From: JBBQWZ01 sp038210135
GTDB lineage: Bacteria > Acidobacteriota > Terriglobia > Bryobacterales > Bryobacteraceae
Assembly: GCA_038210135.1 (NCBI GenBank)
Contig: JBBQWZ010000022.1
Location: 1 to 64,000 of the forward strand
Reading direction: 5' to 3'
DNA: 64,000 bases
The notes below the pieces were generated by a model. It searched no databases, was not told where the DNA came from, and saw only the letters and a list, made by a program, of their open reading frames with translations. The stretch's first letter is position 1. Each line of letters begins with the position of its first letter. Below, piece after piece: positions 17,536-26,058 of this stretch. The translations under genes and the position numbers were made by a program.

Positions 17536-18819
17536 GTGCAGAATCAGCATCAATATGACGCCATCGTGATTGGCGCCGGACCTGCCGGATCGACGACTTC
17601 CACGCTCCTCGCGCAGAAGGGTCGGCGAGTGCTGGTTCTCGAGCGCGAAAAGTTTCCCCGCTACCACATTGGCGAATCTCTGCTGCCCTATGGCTACTTC
17701 ATTCTCGAGCGCCTGGGCCTCGCGGACAAAATGAAGAAGTCCCATTTCACGAAGAAGTACAGCGTGCAATTCGTTTCGACGTCGGGCAAGCAATCGATTC
17801 CCTTCTACTTCTTCGACCAACTCAAACATGAAGCGTCGGGCACCTGGCAGGTGCTCCGCAGCGAGTTCGACGAGATGCTGCTCGACAACGCGCGCGAGAA
17901 TGGCGTCGAAGTGATCGAAGAGATTTCGGCTCGCGAATTGATCTGGGAAAACGGGGCGGTCGTCGGAGTCAAGGCGCAAACCAAGGACGGCGAATACAAA
18001 CAATTCCATGCGAAGATGACCATCGACGCGACCGGCCGCGACGCGTTCGCGATCAGCCGGAATGGCTGGAAGATTCGCGATCCCAAGCTCGATAAGATCG
18101 CGGTGTGGACGTATTACAAGGGCGCCAAGCGGGATCCGGGCATAGACGAAGGCGCGACCACGGTCGCTTACGTGCCTGAAAAAGGCTGGTTCTGGTACAT
18201 TCCGCTGGCGAACGACATCCTGAGTGTCGGCGTGGTCGCGGAGAAGAATTACCTCTACGCGGATTCGAAGGATCTCGAAACCATCTTCCAGGGCGAAGTC
18301 AAAAAGAACAGGTGGATCGAAGAGCATCTCGCTGTTGGCGAGCAATTCGGCCCCTATCGCGTCACTGGAGAATATTCGTATCGCTCGAGGTATTGCGCGG
18401 CGAACGGGCTGGTCCTGGTTGGCGACGCGTTCGGATTCCTGGATCCGGTGTTCTCGTCGGGCGTCTTCATTGCGCTGCACAGCGGATCGCTTGCCGCCGA
18501 CACTGTGGACAAAGCTCTGACCGATGGCGACGTCAACGCCGGACGCTTCACGGAATACGGCGCGACGGTCTGCGAAGCCATCGAAGCGATGCGCAAGCTG
18601 GTGTACGGCTTCTACGATCAGAAGTTCAGCTTCCGCGAAATGCTGAGCGAGCATCCGGACATGAAGGGCGACATCACGGACTGCCTGATGGGCAACCTGA
18701 ATCGCGGCTTCGATCCGATGTTCGACGCCATGAAGAAATTCGCCACGGTGCCTCCGCCGGTCACGCACGGACAACCCTTGCCGAGCGACGCGGCGATGGC
18801 TGGAGAACACGCGCGCTAA
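17536..18819 (+). CDS. FAD-dependent oxidoreductase of the halogenase/geranylgeranyl reductase type
   Basis: The 427-residue product begins with a Rossmann FAD-binding fold (IVIGAGPAGSTTSTLLAQ) and has FPRYHIGESLLP, a hallmark of flavin-dependent halogenase-like monooxygenases. WFWYIPL matches the WxWxIP signature of that group, and GDAFGFLDPVFSSGV closes the FAD site. Flavin halogenases chlorinate aromatic or carrier-bound substrates, but many proteins with these motifs do other oxidations. The start is GTG at 17536 with AGGAG upstream. The stop codon overlaps the ATG of the following ligase gene (TAATG), so the two are coupled. Confidence 0.85.
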   Translation: MQNQHQYDAIVIGAGPAGSTTSTLLAQKGRRVLVLEREKFPRYHIGESLLPYGYFILERLGLADKMKKSHFTKKYSVQFVSTSGKQSIPFYFFDQLKHEASGTWQVLRSEFDEMLLDNARENGVEVIEEISARELIWENGAVVGVKAQTKDGEYKQFHAKMTIDATGRDAFAISRNGWKIRDPKLDKIAVWTYYKGAKRDPGIDEGATTVAYVPEKGWFWYIPLANDILSVGVVAEKNYLYADSKDLETIFQGEVKKNRWIEEHLAVGEQFGPYRVTGEYSYRSRYCAANGLVLVGDAFGFLDPVFSSGVFIALHSGSLAADTVDKALTDGDVNAGRFTEYGATVCEAIEAMRKLVYGFYDQKFSFREMLSEHPDMKGDITDCLMGNLNRGFDPMFDAMKKFATVPPPVTHGQPLPSDAAMAGEHAR

Positions 18820-20078
18820 TGGGAAGCGCCGCGGATCAGCAGTTGTCCAGCTTGAAAACACTGCTGGCCGAGGTGATGCCCGCGAATCGTTTCTACGCCG
18901 CTAAGCTCAAGAGCGTCGAAACGAATATTCACTCGCTCGCCGAATTCAGCGAGACGTTTCCATTCACGACGAAGAACGAACTGATCGAGGACCAGCACCG
19001 CCATCCGCCATTCGGTTCGAACCTCAGCTATCCGCTTTCGCGCTACACGCGCTTCAGCCAGACCAGTGCGACGTCGGGCAAACCGCTGCGCTGGCTGGAC
19101 ACGCCGGAGAGCTGGGAGTGGATGCTCGCGAACTGGATCCGCGTGTTTGAAGCCGCCGGAGTTACTGCTGCCGACCGCATCTTCTTCGCGTTTTCGTTTG
19201 GCCCGTTCCTCGGCTTCTGGACCGCCTTCGACGCGGCGTCGCGGCTCGGCTGCCTGGCGATTCCGGGGGGCGGAATGAGAAGCGCCGCACGCCTGGGTAC
19301 TCTCATCGACATGTCCGCGACCGTGCTGTGCTCGACCCCCACCTACGCGATTCATCTTGCGGAGGTGGCCGCCGAAGAAGAAATCGATCTCGACGCGTCG
19401 AAAGTCCGCACCATCATCGTCGCCGGCGAACCTGGCGGCAGCATCGCCGGGACCCGCCATCAGATCGAACGGCTGTGGCCGGGTGCCAAGGTCGTCGATC
19501 ATCACGGGATGACGGAGGTCGGTCCCGTCAGCTACGGCTGCTCCGCCCGCGCCGGAGTCCTGCACATCATCGAGTCCGGTTACATCGCCGAGGTGATCGA
19601 TGCCGCGACGGGCGCCGCTGTCCCGGCGGGCGGATCCGGCGAACTGGTGCTGACGAATCTTGGCCGCGCCGGATCTCCGCTGATCCGCTATCGGACCGGC
19701 GACATCGTGAAGACCATCCCCGCCGGCACGTGCGAGTGCGGCAGCGCGGACCTTGCTCTCGAAGGCGGAATCCTCGCCCGCAACGACGATATGGTGGTCG
19801 TCCGCGGCGTCAACGTGTTCCCGGCGGCGATCGAGAATATCCTGCGCACCGATGGCGGAGTCGCCGAATACCGCGTCCGCATTTCGGATAACCGCGGCCT
19901 GATCGAGTTGTCGATCGAGATCGAGCCGGAGCCGCACGCCGCCGGCGATCCGCATCTGGTCCACCGCATCGAAGCCGCGCTGCGCAACGCTCTGGCGCTC
20001 CGGATTCCGATCGAAGTCGTCCCCGCGCAGACCCTGCCCCGTTTTGAAATGAAAGCCAAACGCTGGGTTCGCGAATAG
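18819..20078 (+). CDS. PaaK-like AMP-dependent acyl/aryl-CoA ligase
   Basis: The 419-residue protein resembles phenylacetate-CoA ligases: adenylation loop SATSGKPLRW, acid-binding region GMTEVGPVSYG, RYRTGDIV with a Cys-containing CECGSAD turn, and a C-terminal domain ending FEMKAKRW with the likely catalytic lysine. It would activate a carboxylate as an acyl-AMP and pass it to CoA or another thiol. ATG 18819 shares its A with the TAA of the flavoprotein gene. The frame is open further upstream but there overlaps the flavoprotein and is not coding. With its two upstream neighbours it forms a three-gene set with no carrier protein visible. Confidence 0.85.
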   Translation: MGSAADQQLSSLKTLLAEVMPANRFYAAKLKSVETNIHSLAEFSETFPFTTKNELIEDQHRHPPFGSNLSYPLSRYTRFSQTSATSGKPLRWLDTPESWEWMLANWIRVFEAAGVTAADRIFFAFSFGPFLGFWTAFDAASRLGCLAIPGGGMRSAARLGTLIDMSATVLCSTPTYAIHLAEVAAEEEIDLDASKVRTIIVAGEPGGSIAGTRHQIERLWPGAKVVDHHGMTEVGPVSYGCSARAGVLHIIESGYIAEVIDAATGAAVPAGGSGELVLTNLGRAGSPLIRYRTGDIVKTIPAGTCECGSADLALEGGILARNDDMVVVRGVNVFPAAIENILRTDGGVAEYRVRISDNRGLIELSIEIEPEPHAAGDPHLVHRIEAALRNALALRIPIEVVPAQTLPRFEMKAKRWVRE

Positions 20079-20111
20079 ACCGGATTCCGCACATGTTAGG
20101 CTGTCGGGTTC

Positions 20112-21563
20112 ATGCACGCAAATGATTTTGACCTCGCCGCCGCCGCCCGACAGGAAATGATCAATCAGGGTTTTAACCCTGACTTTCCGCCTGGAGTCCC
20201 CGAGCAACTGGCATCTCTTCAAAACGCTCCGCGCCCCCAGCCTTCGAGCGATGTGCGGGATCTACGCTCGATGCTGTGGTCCTCGATCGACAACGATAGC
20301 TCCCGCGATCTGGATCAGGCCGAAGTCGCGGAACGCGTCGCAGCCGGCATCCGCGTTCTGATCGCGGTCGCTGACGTCGATCACCATGTCCCAATCGGCT
20401 CGCCCATCGATCAGTACGCCGACCAGGAAACGACGTCCGTTTATACCGGCGTCCGCACCTTTCCGATGCTGCCGGAGCAGCTCTCGACGAATATCACATC
20501 GCTCAACGAAAACCAGGACCGGCTCGCGATCGTCATGGACTTTGTCGTCGCGCCGGATGGCACGCTGGTTTCCGAAAGCGTCTATCGCGCCATCGTGCGC
20601 AACCAGGCGCAGCTTACGTATAACGCAATCGGTCCCTGGCTCGAAGGCACCGCGCCGGCTCCGGCGAAGGTCGCGGCTTCCTCGGCCTTAGAAGCGCAGC
20701 TCAAGCTCCAGGACGAGGCCTCGCGCGATCTTCTCGAAGAGCGTCATCGCATGGGCGCTCTCAGTGTGGATCGCGCGGAGTCCGAAGCCGTCATGACGGA
20801 TGGAAAGGTCGAAGGCTTAGTCGAACGCAAAAAGAATCGCGCCAGCGACCTGATCGAAAACTTCATGGTCGCGGCCAACGGCGTCATGGCGCGCGCGCAA
20901 ACCAAAGCCGGAATCGCTTCCATACGGCGCGTCGTTCGCACGCCGGAACGTTGGAACCGCATCGTCGAACTCGCCGTGCGCTCCAAAGACACGCTGCCGC
21001 CAACGCCGGACCCTGTCGCGCTGAACGCGTTCCTGCAGCGGCGCAAAGCCGCCGATCCTGACCATTACGCGGATATTTCGCTGGCCGTGGTGAAGTTGCT
21101 CGGGCCCGGCGAATACGTCACCGTGCGGCCGGGCGAAGTGAATCCCGGCCATTTCGCGCTCGCCGCGCAGGACTACGCGCACTCAACCGCGCCCAATCGG
21201 CGCTTCGCGGATCTGGTGACGCAACGGCTCATCAAGGCTGTGCTTGCCCACACGCCTTGCCCTTACGCGGCTCCCGAACTCGATCGCATCGCGCGAAACT
21301 GCACGCTCAAAGAAGACGCGGCGCGTAAGGTGGAGCGCGTGATGGAAAAACGAATCGCGGCTGTCGCTCTCGCTCCGCGCATCGGAGAAATGTTCAACGC
21401 CGTGGTGACTGGCGTCACGCCAAAAGGCGTCTTCGTGCGCGTCGTAAATCCGCCGGCCGAGGGCATTTTGGTCCACGGAGAAGGTGTGGACGTCGGCGAT
21501 CAGTTGCGCGTAAAACTGATCAGCACCGATCCGAAGCGAGGCTATCTCGACTTCGTGCGCTAG
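20112..21563 (+). CDS. RNB-domain ribonuclease (RNase II/R family)
   Basis: The 483-residue protein contains the RNB catalytic signature SSIDNDSSRDLDQAE with the metal-binding Asp cluster, the downstream SLNENQDRLAIVMDF and RASDLIENFMVAANG segments, and HSTAPNRRFADLVTQR. The C-terminal 70 residues form an S1-type RNA-binding domain (VVTGVTPKGVFVRVV). It lacks the N-terminal cold-shock domains of RNase R, so it is a short family form. It would degrade RNA 3' to 5'. It starts 33 bp after the ligase gene on the same strand but is probably unrelated in function. Confidence 0.88.
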   Translation: MHANDFDLAAAARQEMINQGFNPDFPPGVPEQLASLQNAPRPQPSSDVRDLRSMLWSSIDNDSSRDLDQAEVAERVAAGIRVLIAVADVDHHVPIGSPIDQYADQETTSVYTGVRTFPMLPEQLSTNITSLNENQDRLAIVMDFVVAPDGTLVSESVYRAIVRNQAQLTYNAIGPWLEGTAPAPAKVAASSALEAQLKLQDEASRDLLEERHRMGALSVDRAESEAVMTDGKVEGLVERKKNRASDLIENFMVAANGVMARAQTKAGIASIRRVVRTPERWNRIVELAVRSKDTLPPTPDPVALNAFLQRRKAADPDHYADISLAVVKLLGPGEYVTVRPGEVNPGHFALAAQDYAHSTAPNRRFADLVTQRLIKAVLAHTPCPYAAPELDRIARNCTLKEDAARKVERVMEKRIAAVALAPRIGEMFNAVVTGVTPKGVFVRVVNPPAEGILVHGEGVDVGDQLRVKLISTDPKRGYLDFVR

Positions 21564-21664
21564 TGATATTCTTCGCGCAGCGCAGGTCCTGTTCGAGCGA
21601 CATCATGGTGACCCCGCGCAAACCATCCTCGCCGCAAACGTGCAGGTGGGGTACGATAACGCCA

Positions 21665-22936
21665 ATGGTTTTGCAGCCTCTCGCGCTTGCCCTTTGTGCG
21701 TCGGTACTTTCGCCGTTCGCAATCGCGCAGCAGCGCCCTCCGAATTACGACGAAACAAAAGTACCCGCTTACGTTTTACCCGATCCGCTGAAGTTCGAAA
21801 ACGGAAAGCCGGTCGCGGACCGCAAAGCCTGGGAGCTTCGACGTACCGAAATCCTGCGCCTCTTTGAAGCGAACATGTACGGCAAGACGCTGGGCGGCAA
21901 GCCGAAACTGCGTCACGAAGTCCGCGAAACGGACGCAAAAGCGCTCGGCGGTACGGCGACTCGGAAGCAAATCCGCATCTTCTTTTCCGCAACCGCGCCG
22001 GAGCCAAAGCTCGACCTTCTCCTCTACACGCCGAACGCGGCGAAGAAACCCGTGCCGATCTTCCTCGTTCCCGGTTTCTCGCCGAATCAGGCCGTCAATG
22101 CCGACTCCGGCATTCTTCTGGGGGACCAATGGACCACCGATCCAAAGACGAAAGTGTCGGCGAAAGTGCCCGGCAATCCCAACACGCGCGGCTCAGGCGC
22201 GGCGTCCTGGAATGTCGAACAGACCGTCGAACGAGGCTTCGGACTAGCGACCTTTTACTACCCCGACGTCGAGCCCGACTTCGACGGCGCCATGCAATAC
22301 AGCGTCCGCTCCTTGTTTCCGAAGCCCGGCCCGCACGACTGGGGAGCCATCGGTGCTTGGGCCTGGGGACTCAGCCGCGCGATGGATTATTTCGAAACCG
22401 ACAAGTCCATCGACGCCAAACGTGTCGTCCTCATGGGCGTTTCGCGCATGGGTAAGACTGCTCTTTGGGCTGGAGCGCAGGATCCGCGTTTCGCTGTCGT
22501 CATCTCGTGCGTCTCCGGCGAAGGCGGCGCGGCGATCAGCCGCCGGAAATTCGGTGAACAAGTAGCCGACCTCAACACGCGCTTTCCGCATTGGTTCGCG
22601 CGCGCTTACCGCGAGTACGATAATCGCGAAGAAACGCTCCCCGTGGATCAACACATGCTGTTGTCGCTGATCGCGCCGCGTCCACTCTATATATCGAGCG
22701 CGGAAGACGACAAGTGGGCGGACCCGAAAGGCGAATTCCTGTCGCTGGTCGCCGCCGGACCCGTCTACCGTCTGTTCGGACGGCCCGTCATTGAAGGAAC
22801 GGAACTGCCGGAAGTGAATCATCCCATCACCGCTGGCGTGCTCGGCCACCATATTCGGACTGGCAAGCACGGCATCAACAAATACGATTGGGAACAGTAT
22901 CTGAATTTCGCCGAGCGCGTACTGCCGAAGAAGTAA
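21665..22936 (+). CDS. Secreted CE15-type glucuronoyl/acetylxylan esterase
   Basis: The 423-residue product begins with a signal peptide (LALALCASVLSPFAIAQQ). The alpha/beta hydrolase core has GVSRMGKTALWAG, the GxSRxGK nucleophile elbow typical of CE15 glucuronoyl esterases, and a C-terminal HHIRTGKHGINKYDWEQYL region that supplies the catalytic histidine. Such enzymes cleave ester links between lignin and glucuronoxylan or act on related carbohydrate esters in the periplasm or outside the cell. The frame is open to 21563, but ATG 21665 directly precedes the signal peptide and is preferred. Confidence 0.82.
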   Translation: MVLQPLALALCASVLSPFAIAQQRPPNYDETKVPAYVLPDPLKFENGKPVADRKAWELRRTEILRLFEANMYGKTLGGKPKLRHEVRETDAKALGGTATRKQIRIFFSATAPEPKLDLLLYTPNAAKKPVPIFLVPGFSPNQAVNADSGILLGDQWTTDPKTKVSAKVPGNPNTRGSGAASWNVEQTVERGFGLATFYYPDVEPDFDGAMQYSVRSLFPKPGPHDWGAIGAWAWGLSRAMDYFETDKSIDAKRVVLMGVSRMGKTALWAGAQDPRFAVVISCVSGEGGAAISRRKFGEQVADLNTRFPHWFARAYREYDNREETLPVDQHMLLSLIAPRPLYISSAEDDKWADPKGEFLSLVAAGPVYRLFGRPVIEGTELPEVNHPITAGVLGHHIRTGKHGINKYDWEQYLNFAERVLPKK

Positions 22937-22966
22937 ATCACGGGCACGATCCGGTCTGGCTGAAAC

Positions 22967-25936
22967 TTACTGCAGCTTGATGATGACGCTGTTGCTGGTG
23001 AGGCCGCCCGCCTTCATCAATAGCGGTTGATCACCCGAGGCTAAGCCATCCGGAACCTGCACATTGATCTGATCGAAGCCCATACCTAAAGCGAACGGAC
23101 CCGAATACGTGACCATCGCCGCCACACCACCGATCGTCACCTCCGGCATCGCGCCGTTCAAGCCTGTGCCGTAGATTTCGAGGTAGTCGCCGGACGCCGC
23201 CGGTTGATCCGCCGTCGTCTTCGCCGTGCCCGCGATCCGCACGGCGCCCAGATTCCCCGCCCCGAAAAAGATCGCGGGAGCAGCCGGATTCAGCAGCACG
23301 CGCGTCGTCGCCGAACTCCCCAATGGAGTGACCACGCGAATGTCCGAGGGTCCCGCCGGCGTCGTGCCGGGAATGATGAAATTGATCTGGCGATCGTACA
23401 TCGACACGATTGGCGCGGCCTGCCCGTTAACAAAAACCTGGACGCCTTCCAGTGTCAGCGGAAACGGAAAACTTCCCGACGCTGTGATACCAGCTGCCAA
23501 ACTCGATCCGAATATGGCGGCGAAAGTCGCCGGCGCCAAGGCAGGAGTAAACGACGCCGCGTTGACGATGCCGCCGTCCGCGATCTGCGGCGCGGATTTC
23601 ACGCCGACGACAGTATCCGTTCCCGGAACTCCGGCGAGGCTCACCGTCAATTGATTCGTCGCCCCCGGCGCGGGAATCCAGGTGAATCGCACCAGCCCGT
23701 TCTCATCCGACGTCGCCGTCTCGGGTGTCACTGATCCTCCGCTCGATGCGATCGCGGCCACGCCGACGTTGGGGTACGGAACATTATTGATATCCGCCAC
23801 CTTCATCACCACCGGACCCGGTAGAGCGAACGGGGCGCTGTTGGTTTGCTGATCGCCTGAAACGACCACTGGCTTGAGGAAGAACGAAAATGAGGTCACG
23901 TTGACCCGCGAGTGCACCGTCTCGAACCGCGCGTCGTTGGGTACGGCAAGCATTTCCTCCACGCCTTCCTTGACGCCGCGGATATCGAAGGCGATCTGCG
24001 AATCGCCGGCCGCCATCGTGACGATCGCCGGAGCGCTCACCACTTTCGCCGGAGTCTGCAGCGCGAAAACCAAGTCCTTCTCCGCCGGGGCGGACAAACT
24101 CAGAACAGCCTTCGCCGTCTGATTCTGGACCACCCCTAACGCGGGCCGTCCGTTGAACAGGACGTCCCTGCGGAGCGTGGTTTCCGCGGTCGCGCGGCTA
24201 CCCGTCACCCGCGCGTAATAATCCGGAAAGGCACTACGATACTTTTCGACTTGCGCAACCTGATCCGCCGTCGCCGGCGAGCTTTTCGCGGAAATCAACA
24301 CGAACGCAAATCGATAATGCCGCTGCGACACCGTCGAATCCGGAGTCCGCCGTCCAGCCACTGCGATCACATCTTTCGTGCGCGCGAAACGCTTCGTTCC
24401 GTCGAACGAAAGCCCGAATTGCGGAGCACGGCTGTTGCCTCCGCCGATCGTCGGGTCCGCCACGTAGAACGAATCCGGAACCTCATCGGGCGTCCGAAAG
24501 CCCATCAAATACTGATCGAGCGGTGAATACTGTTGCGCTTCCCCGGTGGTCGCGAACTGGGGCGACGAAGGCGCGAAATCGGTGATCTTGTTTCCCTCAA
24601 GCAGCGACCCTTCGGAATTATAAAAAAAGCTCCAGTGCACATTGCTGCGCCCGAGCATAGGCTTCGCCGCCGGATTGAACGCATCCGGCACGGTGACGAA
24701 AGCCAGAAATAAGTGCCCCGCCTCGTGCCCGAGAATCGACAGCGACGTGTCGCCGGCGGTTCCGCGCGCCGGAACCAGCGCGTTCGGATCCAGCGGATAC
24801 TGCGCCGTGTAGCCCATGTTCATCACAGATTGCAGACGCCGGTTTGAACCGTACAGAGCGCCGTCCGCAACCTGCAAATCTCCGTATCCCGACCGATCGT
24901 TGCGGACCGTGGTCTCCTGCGCAACAGCGCCGAGAACGGGCGAGATTCCCAGCGTGTTGTAGATCACCAGGTAGTCGTACGCATCGCTTTGCGTTTCGTA
25001 GAAGCGCTGCGCGACGGTTACGATATCGATCGATGATCCACTCGAAAAGCGCTCGCCGACCGCTCCTGAGAATTGAGTGGAGCTGCCGCCGGAGATCGAA
25101 ACCAGCGTGGCCGGAACCGCCAAGGTGCCCGGCGAAATTCCCGTTACCGCGTCCAGCGCCGAGATTCCATGGAAGGCGATGTCTACGCGTCCATCCGGAT
25201 AGAGGCGGACTTGAAAGGTCTGGCCCAGCGTAACTCCGAAGCTCGAATATTGCGGAACCGCGCTCCACGAAATAACCGCCCGCGCCGGTTCCGAGGTCAC
25301 GCGAACACCCGCCGGACTCGCCGCGACGGAGGGATCTAGGTCCGCATACAACGCCGCGATCCGCGGAAGGCCCGACGCGAATCGGCCGAAGCCGCGATCG
25401 GAGGATGACGCGTCGCCCGCCGTGAACGTGACGTTGCCGTCGGAATTCACGTAAAGCTGCGAATACGATTTCCCGAAAAATGGAAAGGAGAACGGCAACG
25501 TCACAACGCTGGTGTCGTCGTCACCCATCGCCAATCGAGTGCCAGCTGTCGCGGCCGGTGCATCGTAGGAATCCGCGGAGGTCGAAAACGTGTACTTCCC
25601 CGCCGCCGAGGTCACCGGCTGAAACGTCACTGTGCGGCTGTCGAGGCTAAACGGATTCCGATTCCCGACCGTGCCGCCCTGGTCGTCCATCAATACGATG
25701 TCGCCCGAAACCGTCGTCGCCGTCCGATCCGCCGTGGCTGCTGCCGCCTTCGAGAGCCCGGACCGCACGCGGCTTCTGGTCTCCGCGTGGCGCTGATGAA
25801 GGAAAATCTCTTCGCGCGATCCCGCAATGCGTGTGCCGCATCCCGGATCGATCTGCCGGGCGGAAATTCCGGTTCCGCTCAAAAATGCAACGAGCGTCAA
25901 GACCGCGCACGCCGCCCGCCAACTGCTGAAGTACAT
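22967..25936 (-). CDS. Secreted HExxH protein with Solibacter C-terminal domain
   Basis: The roughly 990-residue product has a signal segment (ACAVLTLVAFLSGTGISARQ) and a beta-rich N-terminal part (VTLPFSFPFFGKSYSQLYVN, SDGNVTF) like cell-surface nidogen/PSI-type modules. A metalloprotease-like motif, LSILGHEAGHLFLAF, lies near residue 410. The middle carries Ig-like repeats. The end (ASFTPALAPATFAAIFGSSL ... DYLEIYGTGLNGA ... INVQVPD) matches the C-terminal domain catalogued from Solibacter usitatus (TIGR03437). ATG 25936 was chosen because the signal peptide follows it; 25987 is in frame. It is divergent from the sugar transferase gene. Confidence 0.8.
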   Translation of the reverse strand: MYFSSWRAACAVLTLVAFLSGTGISARQIDPGCGTRIAGSREEIFLHQRHAETRSRVRSGLSKAAAATADRTATTVSGDIVLMDDQGGTVGNRNPFSLDSRTVTFQPVTSAAGKYTFSTSADSYDAPAATAGTRLAMGDDDTSVVTLPFSFPFFGKSYSQLYVNSDGNVTFTAGDASSSDRGFGRFASGLPRIAALYADLDPSVAASPAGVRVTSEPARAVISWSAVPQYSSFGVTLGQTFQVRLYPDGRVDIAFHGISALDAVTGISPGTLAVPATLVSISGGSSTQFSGAVGERFSSGSSIDIVTVAQRFYETQSDAYDYLVIYNTLGISPVLGAVAQETTVRNDRSGYGDLQVADGALYGSNRRLQSVMNMGYTAQYPLDPNALVPARGTAGDTSLSILGHEAGHLFLAFVTVPDAFNPAAKPMLGRSNVHWSFFYNSEGSLLEGNKITDFAPSSPQFATTGEAQQYSPLDQYLMGFRTPDEVPDSFYVADPTIGGGNSRAPQFGLSFDGTKRFARTKDVIAVAGRRTPDSTVSQRHYRFAFVLISAKSSPATADQVAQVEKYRSAFPDYYARVTGSRATAETTLRRDVLFNGRPALGVVQNQTAKAVLSLSAPAEKDLVFALQTPAKVVSAPAIVTMAAGDSQIAFDIRGVKEGVEEMLAVPNDARFETVHSRVNVTSFSFFLKPVVVSGDQQTNSAPFALPGPVVMKVADINNVPYPNVGVAAIASSGGSVTPETATSDENGLVRFTWIPAPGATNQLTVSLAGVPGTDTVVGVKSAPQIADGGIVNAASFTPALAPATFAAIFGSSLAAGITASGSFPFPLTLEGVQVFVNGQAAPIVSMYDRQINFIIPGTTPAGPSDIRVVTPLGSSATTRVLLNPAAPAIFFGAGNLGAVRIAGTAKTTADQPAASGDYLEIYGTGLNGAMPEVTIGGVAAMVTYSGPFALGMGFDQINVQVPDGLASGDQPLLMKAGGLTSNSVIIKLQ

Positions 25937-26058
25937 AACGAACCGTATAAGGCAATCATAACGTTCCGCGCTCGATGCCGTGCTCATGTGTTAACTTCCC
26001 AGCGCGACGCCGAGCGCAAACGCGCTATGCTGACTATCGGAAACGTTTCAGCCCATTC

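Noticed and set aside
18312..18818. N-terminal extension of the PaaK-like ligase
   Set aside because: It lies inside the flavoprotein gene in another frame; the TAATG junction at 18819 gives a proper ligase start.
17518..18861. Long minus-strand frame opposite the flavoprotein
   Set aside because: It is an antisense shadow produced by GC-rich codon use, as are other long antisense frames (for example 18816-20222 and 55695-57155).
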